Source: Dryas octopetala
Taxonomy: Eukaryota; Streptophyta; Magnoliopsida; Rosales; Rosaceae
Reading direction: 5' to 3'
DNA length: 64,000 nt
NCBI GenBank assembly: GCA_963921425.1
Contig: OY992835.1
Coordinates: 1,674,001 to 1,738,000 of the forward strand
Shown: positions 46,501 to 58,533 of the stretch, piece after piece
Numbering within the stretch: position 1 is the stretch's first letter
Layout: every line of letters starts with the position of its first letter
Made by a program: the position numbers and the translations under genes
The notes under the pieces: model-generated
What the model was told of the DNA's origin: nothing
Seen by the model: only the letters and a program-made list of their open reading frames with translations
Databases searched by the model: none

Positions 46501-47952
46501 TAATTTGACGAATTACTTTATGGGCTTATATGAAGGCACCAATTTTACTTCTAGTGACATGGAATGGAATTTTCCAAAGGTTGAAAACACCTAAACATTT
46601 AAATCCACTAATTATTTCAATTAGACAATAATTTGGATCACAATATTTAAATTTCATGTTTTGCAAGAAAAGAAAAGCGCTTTTACTTCTAGAAACTTGT
46701 GCTGAACACCATTAAGAGCATAAATCTCAAGTTCAAACAGAAAAATAGTAATGTAAAAATCAATAATATGATTACCTTTCCAAATCATGATCATACAACA
46801 CAGAGTTGTCACCACTGGTACGATATAAAGTAAGTCCTAGGCGGCGTATCAGTGGAGCCAAGGGATTCTCATTGCAAACACCATGTAGCCTGAAAAGTAT
46901 ATTCAAGAAAGAACTAGTTAATAAGCCATCAACCAAAGTTGATTCTTCTTCGGTTCTGTAGATGCAAAGAACAAAAGTGATGGTATGTAACGTATCACAA
47001 GCTGCTCTGCTTAAAGAATATGTAACAAGTAGAACATAAGACAAAAGAACTATAGGAAACACATATAGAATGGGGAAGAAGGAATTTCTATGACTAACAA
47101 GTAACTCATTGTTGGGAACAATAAACCCAGAAAAGGTGACCAACACCTTCGGAGAATCTGCTTAAGTGACGATGATTTTTTATTTTCTGTTTTACATTAA
47201 ATTTTTTCATGTTGCATCATTTGTAGAATTTTATGTGATGCAATAGTGAGTAATCTCAATCAAGCAGCAGAAAAAAATTGAAAATAAAGCAAACAAGAAC
47301 AGGCAAATTAAACAATAAAGCATAAATTAATGTCATAGGAACCAAAGCACTACCTATGGGAAATTTGTTTATTGACATGTACAACTACCCAATGAATTTG
47401 TACTGCTAACAAGCACAGTAGAATTGCCAAAAAAAACAAAGGGGGTCCTGAATTCCTGAAAATTCAAGGGAACTGAACTGGACTTACCATGATGCTCCCA
47501 TATCTACTGGACAACCAAATGAGTAGTCAGTATGAATACGGCCACCAAGTCTATCGCGCGATTCAACCAAGATCACCTGAAAAGAATGATGAAAATAAAG
47601 CTAAGCCATTGTTGAAAGCAAGGTACAATATTCCAATGACCCATCAGGGGTTGATTTTAAATTTTGACATGTTTAGATATTTACCTTAAAAGATGCATCA
47701 TGGAGTATCCGTGCAGCAGCAGTGCCTGATATGCCACCACCAATAACAATAACAGAAGGGCATGCATTGTGTTGTCTCTCAATGTGAGAGGAAATAGAGC
47801 CTAGTCATCACAAATACAGATACTATGAGCAAGGGCAACGAATATTCCTAAAAAACAAGGACAATTCAAAATGTCCAAAGCAACATTGAATTACGAGAGA
47901 TGGGTAGCATACCTTGAAGGCAATCAGTGGAAAATGAATCTTTGGGGTCCAT
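40547..47952 (-). CDS. PAO4: Peroxisomal polyamine oxidase, PAO4-like, ten exons
   Basis: The gene encodes a FAD-dependent oxidase that back-converts spermine and spermidine in peroxisomes, releasing hydrogen peroxide and an aminoaldehyde. Exons on the minus strand: 47952-47913, 47800-47685, 47576-47488, 46889-46776, 46329-46242, 46136-46051, 45954-45852, 44998-44901, 41495-41066 and 40861-40547. They join in phase with GT-AG borders into 492 codons (the Arabidopsis homologue is about 497). The N-terminus [14 protein letters not shown] leads to the FAD-binding [10 protein letters not shown] (GxGxxG, residues 34-39) with Glu57 after the second strand, then [20 protein letters not shown] and [20 protein letters not shown]. 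The conserved lysine lies in [29 protein letters not shown] is the C-terminal FAD contact. The ending PLQISRM carries the PTS1 tripeptide SRM. Intron 8 is 3.4 kb and filled with repeats. No break was seen, so the gene looks functional. Confidence 0.96.
42097..42910 (-). repeat. Diverged ~237-bp tandem repeats in PAO4 intron 8
   Basis: Three and a half copies of a unit containing GACACGTGGATTGTCTGC followed by a GATACCAT anchor (near 42299, 42534 and 42774) are spaced 235 and 240 bp apart. Each unit also has a GAGAGACC...TATATATT block and an ACTCTCAACACA block. Copies differ by perhaps a fifth of their bases. The family is not recognised. Short open frames here are products of the repetition. 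Confidence 0.8.
43180..43432. mobile_element. Possible MULE-related end fragment in PAO4 intron 8
   Basis: The segment closing with ATAATTCAGGGGGCATGG and then ATAATTAAGCC resembles the outer end of the MULE right TIR at 40230 (ATAGTTCAGGGGGCAAAA...ATAATAAGCC). No partner end was found, so this is a one-sided remnant at best. Confidence 0.35.
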
Positions 47953-48900
47953 TGGCAACGTTGTATATGTACGGAATGGAGTTGAATTGAATAGAATGAA
48001 ACAGTAAGGAATTAGATTAGATTTGAGTTTGTTTAGGAGAAGGGTGTATAGGAATCTTGGAGACTAACTGGAAAGAATGATAGAGAATGAAGATGAGAAG
48101 GCCGGCAATGAAGCGGCTGAGATTGTTGGAAGAAGAACGACAACGCAGCTTCTCAAACCAGCTCATGTCATTTATCATGTCACATATGCTCTCACCACTC
48201 ACCACTACCACCACCCCAAACACTTGGATTTCGCCAGAAAACAAGAACTGGACAACCAACAGAAAACCAAACAGTGGATTGGAAAATTGGATGAAGCCTA
48301 ATTACAATAAATAATGAATTATATAAGGAAAAAATTGACAGACAATGAACCTCTGGCCTTTCCCTTTTCTGGCCTACAGACAATAAACCCAAAGAAGAAG
48401 ACAACCCCAATTGCCTGCCAATGGCAATGGCCAATGGGGATATTTTGGGTATTTCCAAGACTCAAGATCAGATCCACCAACTTCCCAGCTGGCTCCGAAC
48501 GGTTCAAAGTCTATCAGGCAGTTATGGCCAAAAAAAGAAAACAAAACAATCTGGATGTTGGCTACTTGGCTGTATTAATTTATTGTTGTTTTCTTTTTTT
48601 CCTATTTGTTCAAGAACAATAATTTATTTTATTAAATTATTAATGGAGGCATGGAGCATGTTAACCTCACGGACTCAAGACTCAAGAGTCATGGCTCATT
48701 TTTTCACACACATTGGCCAGCCGCCTTTAGTTTTTATTTGTTTTTTTATCTGGGCCGCCTTTGATTTTCATGAGTCATGAATCATTGAATTCCACTACAA
48801 TAACACATTGGCCAGCCGCCTCTAATTTTCATAGATTTTGTGAAGAAAAGGTGGAAGAATTCGTTGTTTTATATGCTTGAGAAAACTGAAGTATATATAA
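47953..48900 (-). promoter_or_regulatory. PAO4 5' flank: leader and promoter region
   Basis: The sequence upstream of the PAO4 start codon is non-coding, with a weak TATA-like CTATACACC on the minus strand near 48045. It is bounded by an LTR at 48901, leaving under 1 kb of apparent host promoter. A short CATTGGCCAGCCGCCT repeat occurs near 48710 and 48806. Frames of up to about 119 codons here have no family resemblance. Confidence 0.45.
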
Positions 48901-49705
48901 TGTTGGAGCAAAAAATCATATGCTAAAATCCTACTTGCCTAAGATAATAGAGACCTAGTTCAAATTGATTACTTAATTATAATTTTAAATATCTAAATTA
49001 TTAATTCATAAATGTGGAGTAATTATGATTTTATATTACATGTATTCATCCCTATAGCAATTATTAAGCATTATCTCAATCAATTAAAGGAATAACTAAG
49101 AGAGGAAAAAAGAGTCAAACATAGGATGAAAATCCAGCATGTTCTCCACTCCATCTTCTCAGTCCAAAATCCCAAAAATCACATGATTTCCTCCAACTAT
49201 GCACATTCTCAGGCCTAGAAGCATGGAAGAAAATCATGAGATCAGTTGAGAAAGTTACTATAAAATCCTATGGGAGTCACTTGGAAAAGGTACGTTGAAA
49301 TCATTTTAGAGACTTGAGAGCTTTTTTGTTCTGACTTTGGCATTGGAGAGTTTTTTGCAGGTAAACCCCACCCGTCTTCGAGGAGGAGAAGTTTTGACAA
49401 GTCAAGCAAGAAGATATAGTCGTTCAATTCGCTCCATGTCAGACGTTCATGCATCAATCCTAATTATTTGACTAAATTTTTCTTTGAGAAATTTCGGGTT
49501 CAACAGTTGGCACCGTCTGTGGGAAAGATATTTCCAAAATCAAGCAAAGCTGCGAGAACAATGACTGAGTTTATTATCTCGAGGATATCGACCTGAGCTC
49601 AATCCAAGATCCATCACTTGTCGCCTTAATCGAAAGAATAGCCGAGAAAATTAAAGAGGTTACAAACAAGATCAAATTAGGGAAGCAATTCCTTTCCCTA
49701 TTACT
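48901..49705 (+). mobile_element. Gypsy-like retrotransposon fossil: 5' LTR, PBS and leader
   Basis: The LTR runs from TGTTGGAGC (48901) to TTCAACA (49505), about 605 bp with TG...CA ends. Two bases later TTGGCACCGTCTGTGGGAA gives a primer-binding region typical of plant Tat-type gypsy elements. About 200 bp of leader follow, then a PIF/Harbinger element begins. No coding part of the retroelement remains next to it. It is broken and fairly old. Confidence 0.75.
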
Positions 49706-50638
49706 TTGAGGCCCTGTTTGTTGTTTCCTATTCCGCTTAAAAGTATTGTTTGGTTGCACTTTTCCTTGAGAAGGAAACGGAAAAAAATAAATTGACTAGA
49801 AGTCTGACTCCTAAAGAGAGAAGGAATTGCAATAACAAGAGGGGGTGGTATTGCAATTCCAACCAACTACACGGAATGCAAATTAAACGATGTTGTCACT
49901 GAAAAAAAAAAAAAATTATTGAACCTCACCCCTACAAAGTCGACGAGTATAAAAGAGAAGCGATACAACATTCGCGCGCAACCCTGTTCTTCCTCGAACT
50001 ATTTGCCGTCAAGAATCTTCAACCTTGAACTTGCTAGCTTGTCGATCGAAGTCGTCATAAGGAAACGAGTATGACTTCTTACATCCATCAACAATTTATT
50101 CTTTTGGATTATTATCTTGTGAAGTTTGCTTCCTCTGTCTTGCCTTATTTTTTCTGCAACTCTACTCTGAAACTTGTGATGGAGAAGAAGATGATTTATG
50201 TTTTAGCTGTTCAAAAGCTCTTAATTAAATATTTTATTTTTTCTTGGTTATTATTTGTTAACTTTGCTTTTTCTTTTTTTCTTTCCCCTTTGGGTTTGTT
50301 ATTTTGTTTGTGTTTTAGCTATCCAAAATTTCTTGAATGATTGTTGATATATTTTTAGCTATGATTCACGTTTTTTATATTATATAGGCTATGTGTATTT
50401 TTTAATATAACCTTTCACGTTTTTTTACAAACAGGGCCTATGATTGCTTCTAATACTTTAACATGTCTAATATAATTCTTGTTGCACTATTATATATAAT
50501 CATTTATTATTGTATTGCTATTTCATTTTGTTTGACGTAGTTCATTATAAATTATGTGATTTTAATAGAAGAAATGAGTTATACTTATTACTGTTATTAG
50601 TTTCTTATTGGGTCTTGATTTGGTTTTGTATTGCAGTC

Positions 50639-51966
50639 ATGGCACATAGAATTTTAGACAGAAGAGAGAAAATCATTTTTGCACTGTCAATCATGATGAA
50701 TGCATTTAATCTTATGTGTATGTTGTGCCTTACCGTAGAGAGACATTATAGAAAATACTTATTGAAGGAGCATCCTGCTAATAAAGATTTCTTACGGAAT
50801 GACCATCTTAGTCGATTAATTTATACAGACGATATGACACGTGTTGACCAATTAAGATTGAATAGGCATACTTTCGATAAGTTGTGCTCAATGCTTCGTA
50901 CTACTGGGAAATTAAAAGATTCAAGGCATGTTAGCGTAGATGAAATGGTTCATCATGAAAAAAAATAGGATGCTAAAGTTCAATTTTCTGAGATCCGACG
51001 AGACTGTTAGTAGGCACTTTCATTCAGTATTGAATGTCGTCCTTCGGTTACATAGGAGCCTACTAAAATCACACGAACCAATTCCTAATAACTCCACAGA
51101 TGAGAGATGGAAATGGTTTAAGGTCTATAACATTGTCTTAGTTTAATTTTCTTACATTTTGTAATTTTGTACTTGTAATAATTAATATAAACTTTTTTCT
51201 TTTGTAGAACTGTTTAGGAGCGCTAGATGGTACTTATATTAGGTTGAATGTGCTTGAGGCTGACAAGGCTAGATATCGAACTAGAAAGAATGAAATTGCA
51301 ACAAATGTCTTATGAGTTTGCTCTCATGACATGCAATTTATATATGTTTTACCGGGTTGGGAAGGCTCGTCAGTTGATTCTCGAGTTCTTCGAGATGCTA
51401 TGAATAGAAGGAACGGTTTAAAAGTACCAAATGGTAAGCTATACCACTAAGTTCTATCATTTTGTTTTTCAATTTTATTACAAAAATTAAGATTGTATAA
51501 AAAAAAACAAATTGACTATTATTTTAGGCTAGTGGATGCTGGATATACAAATGGAAATAGATTGCTTGCTCCTTATAAAGGGCAACGATATCATCTAAGT
51601 GAATGGAGAGAGGGACATACCCCAAATACTCATAAAGAATTTTTTAATATGAAGCATTCTGCTGCTAGAAATGTCATCGAAAGATATTTTGGATTACTTA
51701 AACTACGATGAGCTATTCTTAGGAGCCCCTCTTTCTATTCAGTGAAAACACAATGTAAGATCATTGTTGCTTGTTGTCTTCTCCACAATCTCATAAGAAA
51801 GGAGATGCCTCTAGATCCACTAGAGAACCATGCATTGGAAGACCATATTCATCAAGTGCAAGGTGACCCAATCACTGTTGTTGAGCTATCTGACCAATGG
51901 AGTGGTTGGAGGACAAACTTAGCAATAGAAATGTTCAATGAGTGGAGAGCTAATAGGCTAGGCTAG
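50639..51966 (+). pseudogene. PIF/Harbinger transposase (DDE_Tnp_4 type)
   Basis: The ATG follows a TATTGCAG acceptor at 50628-50635. The frame begins MAHRILDRREKIIF and continues with a helix-rich N-terminal part. A small deletion near 50945 moves the reading to the next frame (KFNFLRSDETVSRHFHSVLN). An intron of about 90 bp ends near 51208, after which the catalytic core shows GALDGTYIRL (first Asp), GSSVDSRVLRDAMNRR (second Asp) and, after another intron, NVIERYFGLLKLR (Glu). A TGA replaces a sense codon after ATNVL (near 51314), another TGA follows KLR (near 51709), and the tail KTQCKIIVACCLLHNLIRKE runs to 51966. It would cut DNA together with the Myb-like partner. It is a pseudogene with about four breaks. 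Confidence 0.85.
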
Positions 51967-52321
51967 ATGGTTGCAATAGAGTCGTTAAGCTATTTGTACT
52001 TGATTATTATAAGTTTGGTATTATGAAGCATTTTTTAGTAAAGTTTTTGGAAATGTTGATGTTGCTAAATAAGCAAGAATTTGCTCCTGATCATTTTATG
52101 TATTTACAATGAAGTAATTTTCTCCAATTTGGCTTCTGTCAATTGGCCTGCAAATTATATGATTTGTATAGTTGTACAGTATGCCAGTATTAATATTGTT
52201 TTATATATTTCTTAATTTGTGATTGGTACAATGCTTATCTAATATGCTACAAAGTAAGCAGAGGATATGTGCCTCATATTCAAGGTTCCTTAGGGGTGAT
52301 CATGGTTCCTTGGGATGATAA

Positions 52322-52373
52322 TGATATAATTAGCTTCTTCTTTTTTTTGGCCACTGTGATATAATTAGCTTCT
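52322..52373 (-). repeat. 17-bp direct repeats around an 18-bp A-tailed remnant
   Basis: TGATATAATTAGCTTCT at 52322-52338 is repeated exactly at 52357-52373. The 18 bp between reads CAGTGGCCAAAAAAAAGA on the minus strand. This is the form of a retroposed, extremely 5'-truncated LINE or SINE end with its target-site duplication (inference). Confidence 0.6.
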
Positions 52374-53061
52374 AAGTCTTATTGATTGGTGGAAAAATTT
52401 CAATGACTTCGTGGTAATAGAGGGGAGAGAGATTTTTATACTTGATCTCTTAGTAGGATATATAAGATTACGATATGGTCATATTTTGTGACAATATAGC
52501 AGTTACTATTTTGTCTTTATTTGAACATAATTTTTTATAGGCCTTTGGCTTTCGTTTTTGGGTGGGTGTTGGACTGGATAGAAGATGGAAATATTAGCAG
52601 GATTTGTGCAATTTGGTTTTGTTGGTGCAATATATTCTAATACTTTTTTTTTTTCCTTTCATTGTAAAAAGTGAATGATTATCTGGGTAAGGGGAGACAA
52701 CTATTTGTTAATTGTTTCCATTAGGGACTAACATAAAAAAGTATTGTGCATGCAATATTAGGCTGTTGATATTTTTTTTGTCATATATAAGATGTTCATT
52801 AGGCTGGCTGTTGATGTTTTGGCCTTTTCAGAAATATATTACTGATCTGTGATCTTGATTTGCTAGCTTTGTTACACAGCAAAACCATAATATATACATA
52901 TATTTGGTGGTCCTTTCATAATTGGTTTTTGTTTTCATTTCACTCATAATTTGTAATTGCAAATTTGCAGAATGATACTTATATGAGTTATTTACAATTT
53001 CGGTTATATTCATTGATTGAAATTTGATATTTTTTATGGACTATAACTTCTTATTTTTAGG

Positions 53062-54018
53062 ATGAGTTCTCAATCAACTGATCAACAAAAGGGAAATGGA
53101 AAAGCCAAGCATAAGTGGACACCATTAGAGGATGAAAAACTGGTTGAAACATGGTAGAATTATGTGTTTCAGGTAAAATGAAATGTGACAATGGGTTTAA
53201 GCCAGGAACATATGCACAAATTGAAAAGTTTTTAGAGGAAAAGTTACTAGGTTCCGGAATTAAAGCAAGTCCACATATTGAATCTCGAGTTAAGACGTTG
53301 AAGAAACAATATAATGCTCTATTAGATATGCTTGCAACTAGTAGCGGTTTTGCATGGGATGAAGCAAATAAAATGGTTATGTGCGAAAAAGCATTGTTTG
53401 AAGGTTGGATGAAGGTAAAAATACTACTTATTTGTATATTTGTTACATGTACGTTTTCAAATTAACTTACTACATGTTTTGGGTTTGTTGTAGAGTCATC
53501 CAGGTGCACAAAGAATGTATATGAAACCTTTTCCACATCTTGAGAGTCTTGGACATGTCTTTGGAAAAGATCGTGCTAGTGGAAAGGGTGTAGGGGGGGC
53601 TATTGATTTTATAGAAGAATTAGATCAAAATGAGACTACAAATAATGATGGTCTGGATGATATTGATGCATCAGTTGTGACTGAACCCCATATCTCTCCA
53701 TAATCAGAAGGAGAAGCTTCAAATCAGTCCATAAGGAAGAGAAAGAGGAAAAATGAGGCTTATTTATCCGGGTTCACAGAAATGGTTGGTGCAATGACCA
53801 AGACTACTGAAGCAATGGATGAACTTGTAGGATACCTTGGAGAATCTGACCCCTTGCATAAAGTTTATGATGAGGTGTCAAAAATTACTGGGTTAAGTAA
53901 TCCTTCTAAGCTGAAAGCAAGTCAAATTATCATGGGTGATCCAATAAAATTAAACCTTCTTTTCAGTAAACCTGAAGGTGTCAAAAAGGAATGGGTGGAA
54001 GAGTTGCTTAGTGCATAA
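53062..54018 (+). pseudogene. Myb/SANT-like DNA-binding protein of the PIF/Harbinger element
   Basis: Exon 1 (53062-53414) starts MSSQSTDQQKGNG and enters the SANT-type helix with HKWTPLEDEKLVE, then shifts frame near 53150 to MVELCVSGKMKCDNGFKPGT and IESRVKTLKKQYNALLDML. A GT-AG intron (53415-53493) leads to exon 2 (SHPGAQRMYMKPFPHLESLG, FGKDRASG), with a stop at about 53701 and a further frame with a basic RKRKRK stretch and a helical C-terminal part ending LLSA. In PIF/Harbinger elements this protein binds element ends and brings the nuclease to the nucleus. The gene is broken in at least two places. Confidence 0.82.
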
Positions 54019-54216
54019 ATAATGGCTATGTTGGTTTTTATTAAATTGTTTCTCTTGATAACTAAAATCTTTCGATGATCAACCATCTTCCTCCTAAATC
54101 TCACTGGTGGTGTCTTGGAAAAACAATGGGCCTTGGTATTAGGTGCTCCGATTTGAAGGCTGGAAAGGCTACCGACTCCCTTGGTCCGGTGGTCTGCAAA
54201 TCATGAAAGGAAGAAA

Positions 54217-54222
<6 letters not shown>

Positions 54223-54293
<71 letters not shown>
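54223..54293 (+). repeat. (GA)n microsatellite, ~71 bp
   Basis: An uninterrupted GAGAGA run of about 35 units. Such lengths are usually variable between individuals. Confidence 0.97.
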
Positions 54294-54296
<3 letters not shown>

Positions 54297-56460
54297 GGGG
54301 GAGGGCCACCGGCCTAAAGGGAGGAGAATGAGGTGGTGGCGGGGCTAGACTGCTGCTAGTGGGGATGGGACAATGGGTTTTGGCTCTTTTATTTTATTTT
54401 TTAGTTTTTTTAATTAGTTTGAAACAAAATTGAATAAATATTAAAATATTAAATAAATATAAGATTTGTTTATTAATTAATATGTCCATTATAGTCAATT
54501 TGTATTAGGATAAAGTAGGAGATTATATTTTAATTAAAGTGTTGGGGCTACTGATAAAAAAGTTGAGACTGAAGTGGCATCTAAGTGGAATATGTGGGTT
54601 TTTGACACCCCTGCGTAAAGAAGAAGATGAAGCAGCCCACTGATATGTTCATCAATTAGTTTTGTGTTTTTAGGCTTCTAAGCAATAAAATAAAAATTAG
54701 CACCATTTATGCTCTAAAATAGATTTTGATACGAAACCAATTGGTAATGGTAGATAACACCTTGACGTCTTCCCAGGTCCAATTTCATGATATTTGAAGA
54801 CTTCTATTGCTTTCATTTGGGAATTTAAACTCTGCCCAAAATTGCACTCGAGTAGAAGTGAGTCACCTTCATTGTTTGGAACATAACTTTTTGGTTCGAG
54901 CTTGGATTTGGGCAAGTAACTTTTGGTTGGAAATAAAACATCCAGGGCTTTAATTGGATATATTATACTCAATTTTCTGGGTTGTTTTGGGCACTCAAAT
55001 CGCATTGCAATGTCAGCTCAAGAATTCTAGCGCAAGAAGACAAAAGCTGAATTCAATATGATCAAGGCTCCAAATAAAGTAATTTGGGCATTCATCTATC
55101 TTCATAACCCTAAAAAATCATTCCATGAGAGATAAGATGGAGTAGTCTCATTTTTTTGAACTCACCAAACATTATCCCTTCATTTCCTTTTAATCCTAGC
55201 CACATATTCTACACATGACAACTCAAAAAAGACCCTTATATACCCCTTTGGACGAAATGACCTTTCACCATACACAAAAAACCCTCATTCCATTATCCAT
55301 TTCATCATCTCATCTCAAAAACACACATCTCATCTTTCATCTTCCAAAACCCTAGCCTTTTCTCATCTTTCTCCATCATTTATTTTCTCCATCTTCCTTA
55401 CATCAACCTCTTCCGCTCCAAAAAGCCAAACATCATCACAACACCCATCCACCAAATTCACCATCATTCTTGCAATAGGAGCTTGGAGGCACTTGGGATA
55501 AGAAGCTATTTTGGGCATCCTTTGAGGAGTGACACCCCTTGGGAGCTTGGCTTCAACATCTAGAGTTTTTTCTTTTCCCTCTTATTTCCATTTATGTTTC
55601 AATTTGTGATGTTTGTAATTAGCTTTTATGGCTAATGAGTAGTTTCTTGATTTGGCGCTAGAGATTTAGCCCTAGCCTAACTATGTAATGAATTTGTGAT
55701 TTGTGAAATAATGTCTATTTGGATATATATGCTCTTATGCTAGTTTAATATATATTTTGTTAAGTAGATATGGTTGCTTCGAATCCTACATTGGAAGCTC
55801 AAGTCAGGCCATTATCTTTTTTGGCTTTAGTATTTTGTGGGAGAAGACCATACAAAATAATTGGGATAGATGCCCATTAGTTTGTGAAATTTATGAAACC
55901 AAAGCCGAAGCCCATAGAGAAGTGGAGCGCGCCAAATTTTTATGATAATATATATATATGCAAAGAATATATTTGCAAAAAAGCAGCTTGGGCTATCAAG
56001 CCAAGCTCGTGGCAAGTTTGCATGGAAAAATGGAAGGGGTTGATGGTTTACTTTAGATATCAAACTTTGTTTCAATATAAAGTTGGGGGATGAAACTCAA
56101 CTTATGCTTATATATATATTTATATATAAAGAAAAATTTTGTCTTATAGGCTATGGTTGCTTCGGGTGCTACATGGGAGCTTATGCTAATATCTTATATG
56201 GCATTGAGTACCTTATAATAAATGCCCAATGGTGTATATATATTGGGGTTTGTATTATGTAAGGTTAAAAGATTCACTGTACTAAATCATAATAATACTA
56301 TGTTTCTCACTAAATGAGACATGCTAGGTATGGGTCAACCACGGGCGATTGGACCACCCACTACAATTATCATTGCAATTGTGTTCATCTCAACATTGGA
56401 AAAAGTTTGGGTTCAAGCTCACTTGGCTCGATTTTATGCTCAGGCGTGTTCGTAGGTGAG
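54294..56460. other. Unassigned repeat-like non-coding sequence
   Basis: A TATA-like TTATATACCC near 55236 followed by a CT-rich leader and the segment up to about 55720 has the look of an LTR, but no ends were found. GGTTGCTTCG-centred segments near 55767 and 56154 are loosely repeated. No gene is supported. Confidence 0.4.
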
Positions 56461-57729
56461 TTTTTTGTTTAATTTCTGTCACTAGCCTAATGCCTTTGTT
56501 CTCTTCATGTGATACAGTGATAGGTTGTTAAATGCAACATAGGGCCTATTCTAGCTTCCGCAAGGTGCGTCACAATGAATTAGCTAGGGCGATAGCATGC
56601 GAAATGACTTAATAACAACTTCAAGGTCCTTCTTGATTGAGGACTTGAGGGACTGAAGAGAAGTGGATCGAGAACGGTGACCCTATGCCGCTAGAAAGTT
56701 CTGCTCGAAAAATTAAAACTTATTATGTCCTCATCCAAGAAGTACCTTTTGGCCTGGGAACTTAGGGGACTTCTGTTGATACCCATATTGATCGAGCAGA
56801 ACTACGTGTCTTAGAAATAGAAACGACGAGTCTTGGAATCGTTATTTTACTAGACATGGGCTAAGAAAAAGGCCCAAGAGATTAGAAATTTGTTCATAGG
56901 CCCGAAAGGTATAATGGATGGGGTGAGGCCCAAGAATGGGCTCGAGACCCAAAGGACCAAGGCCCAATGGTGGGCTTGGCAACCAGTGGGCCAAGGTCGG
57001 TAAGGCTTGGTGACCCAAAGAAGCGAGCTAGGCTAGTCCAGCCTCGGCTTAGACACGGGTTAGTAGCCTGTGATGGACCATGGGTTAACCCCTATGGATA
57101 CGAGCGCAAGGCCTAAGAGGGCCTTGGTGCATTGAGCGTACAAGGTTAAGGGTAGCTTAGCCTCGGCACTAATAGAAGGCCTAAGCCCGATTATATAGGC
57201 TTAGGGCTTCGCTATAAGGGAGTCTCGGAGGCCTACACCCACGGGACGCCCTGAGAGGGAGTTACTCTGGAGATGGCTCAGTACTGGTGTCGACCCACCT
57301 AAGGACCTACGGGGTCCCAGGTGGTAAGGTCCGTAGATGACTAGGGTGGAGTGAATGAGCTTCTTGCCTAGAAGGCACAGCTTGTGCGAGAGTTAGCCTA
57401 GGAAAAGGCGTGTTCTACTTGAACAAGAAGTCGCAGCCTATCATAAACTAAGAGTTACGTGGCAAGCTTTAAGGAACCCTAATTAGACAAGAACTAGGAG
57501 ACCCTATAATCATTATAAATAGGGCACACTAGCCCTCATGTATAATATGCAACCTTAGCTCTCTAGACTACTCTGAAAAGATATGATTATTGACTTGAGC
57601 ATTGGAGGGTCCTTGGCTGGTTCCACACTGGTGCCCCCTTACGCTTAGTGTTCTTTGTTCTAGTGTGTAGGGTAAAAGGAGAGTGACGTAGTGATCGACG
57701 AAGGCCTTGACATAATTTATGCATCAACA
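56461..57729 (+). mobile_element. Gypsy-type retrotransposon fossil: 3' end and 3' LTR
   Basis: A purine-rich tract (GGGAACTTAGGGGAC, 56756-56770) lies directly before TGTTGATACCC (56774). The LTR ends GCATCAACA at 57729, giving about 956 bp. Near its end is the plant gypsy U5 motif GACTTGAGCATTGGAGGGTC followed by CACACTGGTGCCCC. No reverse transcriptase or integrase remains upstream. The 5' portion is lost and the element is an old, broken copy. Confidence 0.7.
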
Positions 57730-58037
57730 CTATGCAATTGACAAAAACACAAAGACTAAAACCTTTACATACAAGCAATATACGTTCTAAAACTAAAAAC
57801 ACAAAGACTAAAGAATCCAAGAAAGATTAAAAGGTGAGAAAACTAAGAGAATAATCATTATCTTGGCCGTCCATAAGGAAGCCAAAAATCAATATTAGAA
57901 ACAAACTTTGTTCTCAATGAAAGGGTTCTGCATCCTATAACACACCATTTACATAGTCTCAATCCCCAAAACTAAGTTAAAAAAATGATCCAAAACAGTA
58001 AATTAAAATATCAACATAGTCAACCAATACGGCTCCT
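57730..58037. other. Spacer before the second PIF/Harbinger element
   Basis: AT-rich, with a short ACACAAAGACTAAA repeat (near 57751 and 57799). It may include the terminal region of the minus-strand Harbinger element, but no TIR was identified. Confidence 0.35.
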
Positions 58038-58533
58038 TCATGTAAGCAACATATGCACAAACTCCTCTCTCATCGGACCTTCCAATGTCTCATTATGTTG
58101 CTTCTCCAAAATCATATTCAAAGCATCAATTTGGTCGTTGAGAGGCAAGCTCATCTTCCCCAACTAAGCAAGTATTTTCTGCCCATCTTCTGGTCCCTTA
58201 ACAAAGCTTGCTGTGATAGCTTTGAGTTGTTCAATAGATTCAGCGCACTTTAGCCATTTTGTTTGAACCATCATGTGACCGTTTCCTCAATCGGTTAGTA
58301 GAGATTGTTGAAGTTCAGTTCGTTCTAAGAAAAGAAGAAGAGGAATTACTCGGTTCAACCTCGTTCTCTTCATTGTCATCAACGTTCACTTCATTGGCCA
58401 TCTCAAAAGGAGTTTGAGCTTCTATCCTGGTTGCTCGATCTTTCCCAAAGATAATTTGCAATCTCTCATATACTGGAATTGATTTTTCCCGCATCCCTTC
58501 TGCATCATTGTTATGCTGCATGTACAAATACAA
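58038..58533 (-). pseudogene. Myb/SANT-like gene remnant of a second PIF/Harbinger element
   Basis: On the minus strand the frame from 58533 reads AEGMREKSIPVYERLQIIFG and KDRATRIEAQTPFEMANE, the segment that follows the SANT domain in this family. A second frame from about 58260 reads KWLKCAESIEQLKAITASF and, after one in-frame stop, MSLPLNDQIDALNMILEKQ to a stop at 58038. The N-terminal DNA-binding part is not evident. It pairs with the transposase remnant at 62568-63500 on the same strand. Confidence 0.65.

Larger units (their letters stand above)
49711..54132 (+). mobile_element. PIF/Harbinger element with transposase and Myb/SANT-like gene
   Basis: Both genes expected of a PIF/Harbinger element are present on the same strand: the nuclease (50639-51966) and the Myb/SANT-like partner (53062-54018). 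The left limit is set at GGCCCTGTTTGTTG and the right at the weak inverse ending AATGGGCC; these ends are tentative because no TTA/TAA duplication was found. A TATAAAAG box near 49948 followed by a leader fits a promoter for the transposase. It inserted into or beside the LTR fossil at 48901. Both genes carry several breaks. Confidence 0.7.

Noticed and set aside
48314-48780. Plus-strand frames of 102-119 codons upstream of PAO4
   Set aside because: No domain or codon pattern suggests a protein; the region is better read as PAO4 promoter and spacer.
49711-50438. GGCCCTGTTTGT and its inverse as ends of a separate 728-bp MITE
   Set aside because: Only 12 bp match, there is no target duplication, and the interval contains the TATA box and leader expected for the Harbinger transposase.
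54600-54620. TTTTGACACCCCT as a possible hAT right end
   Set aside because: No partner end or 8-bp duplication was found nearby.
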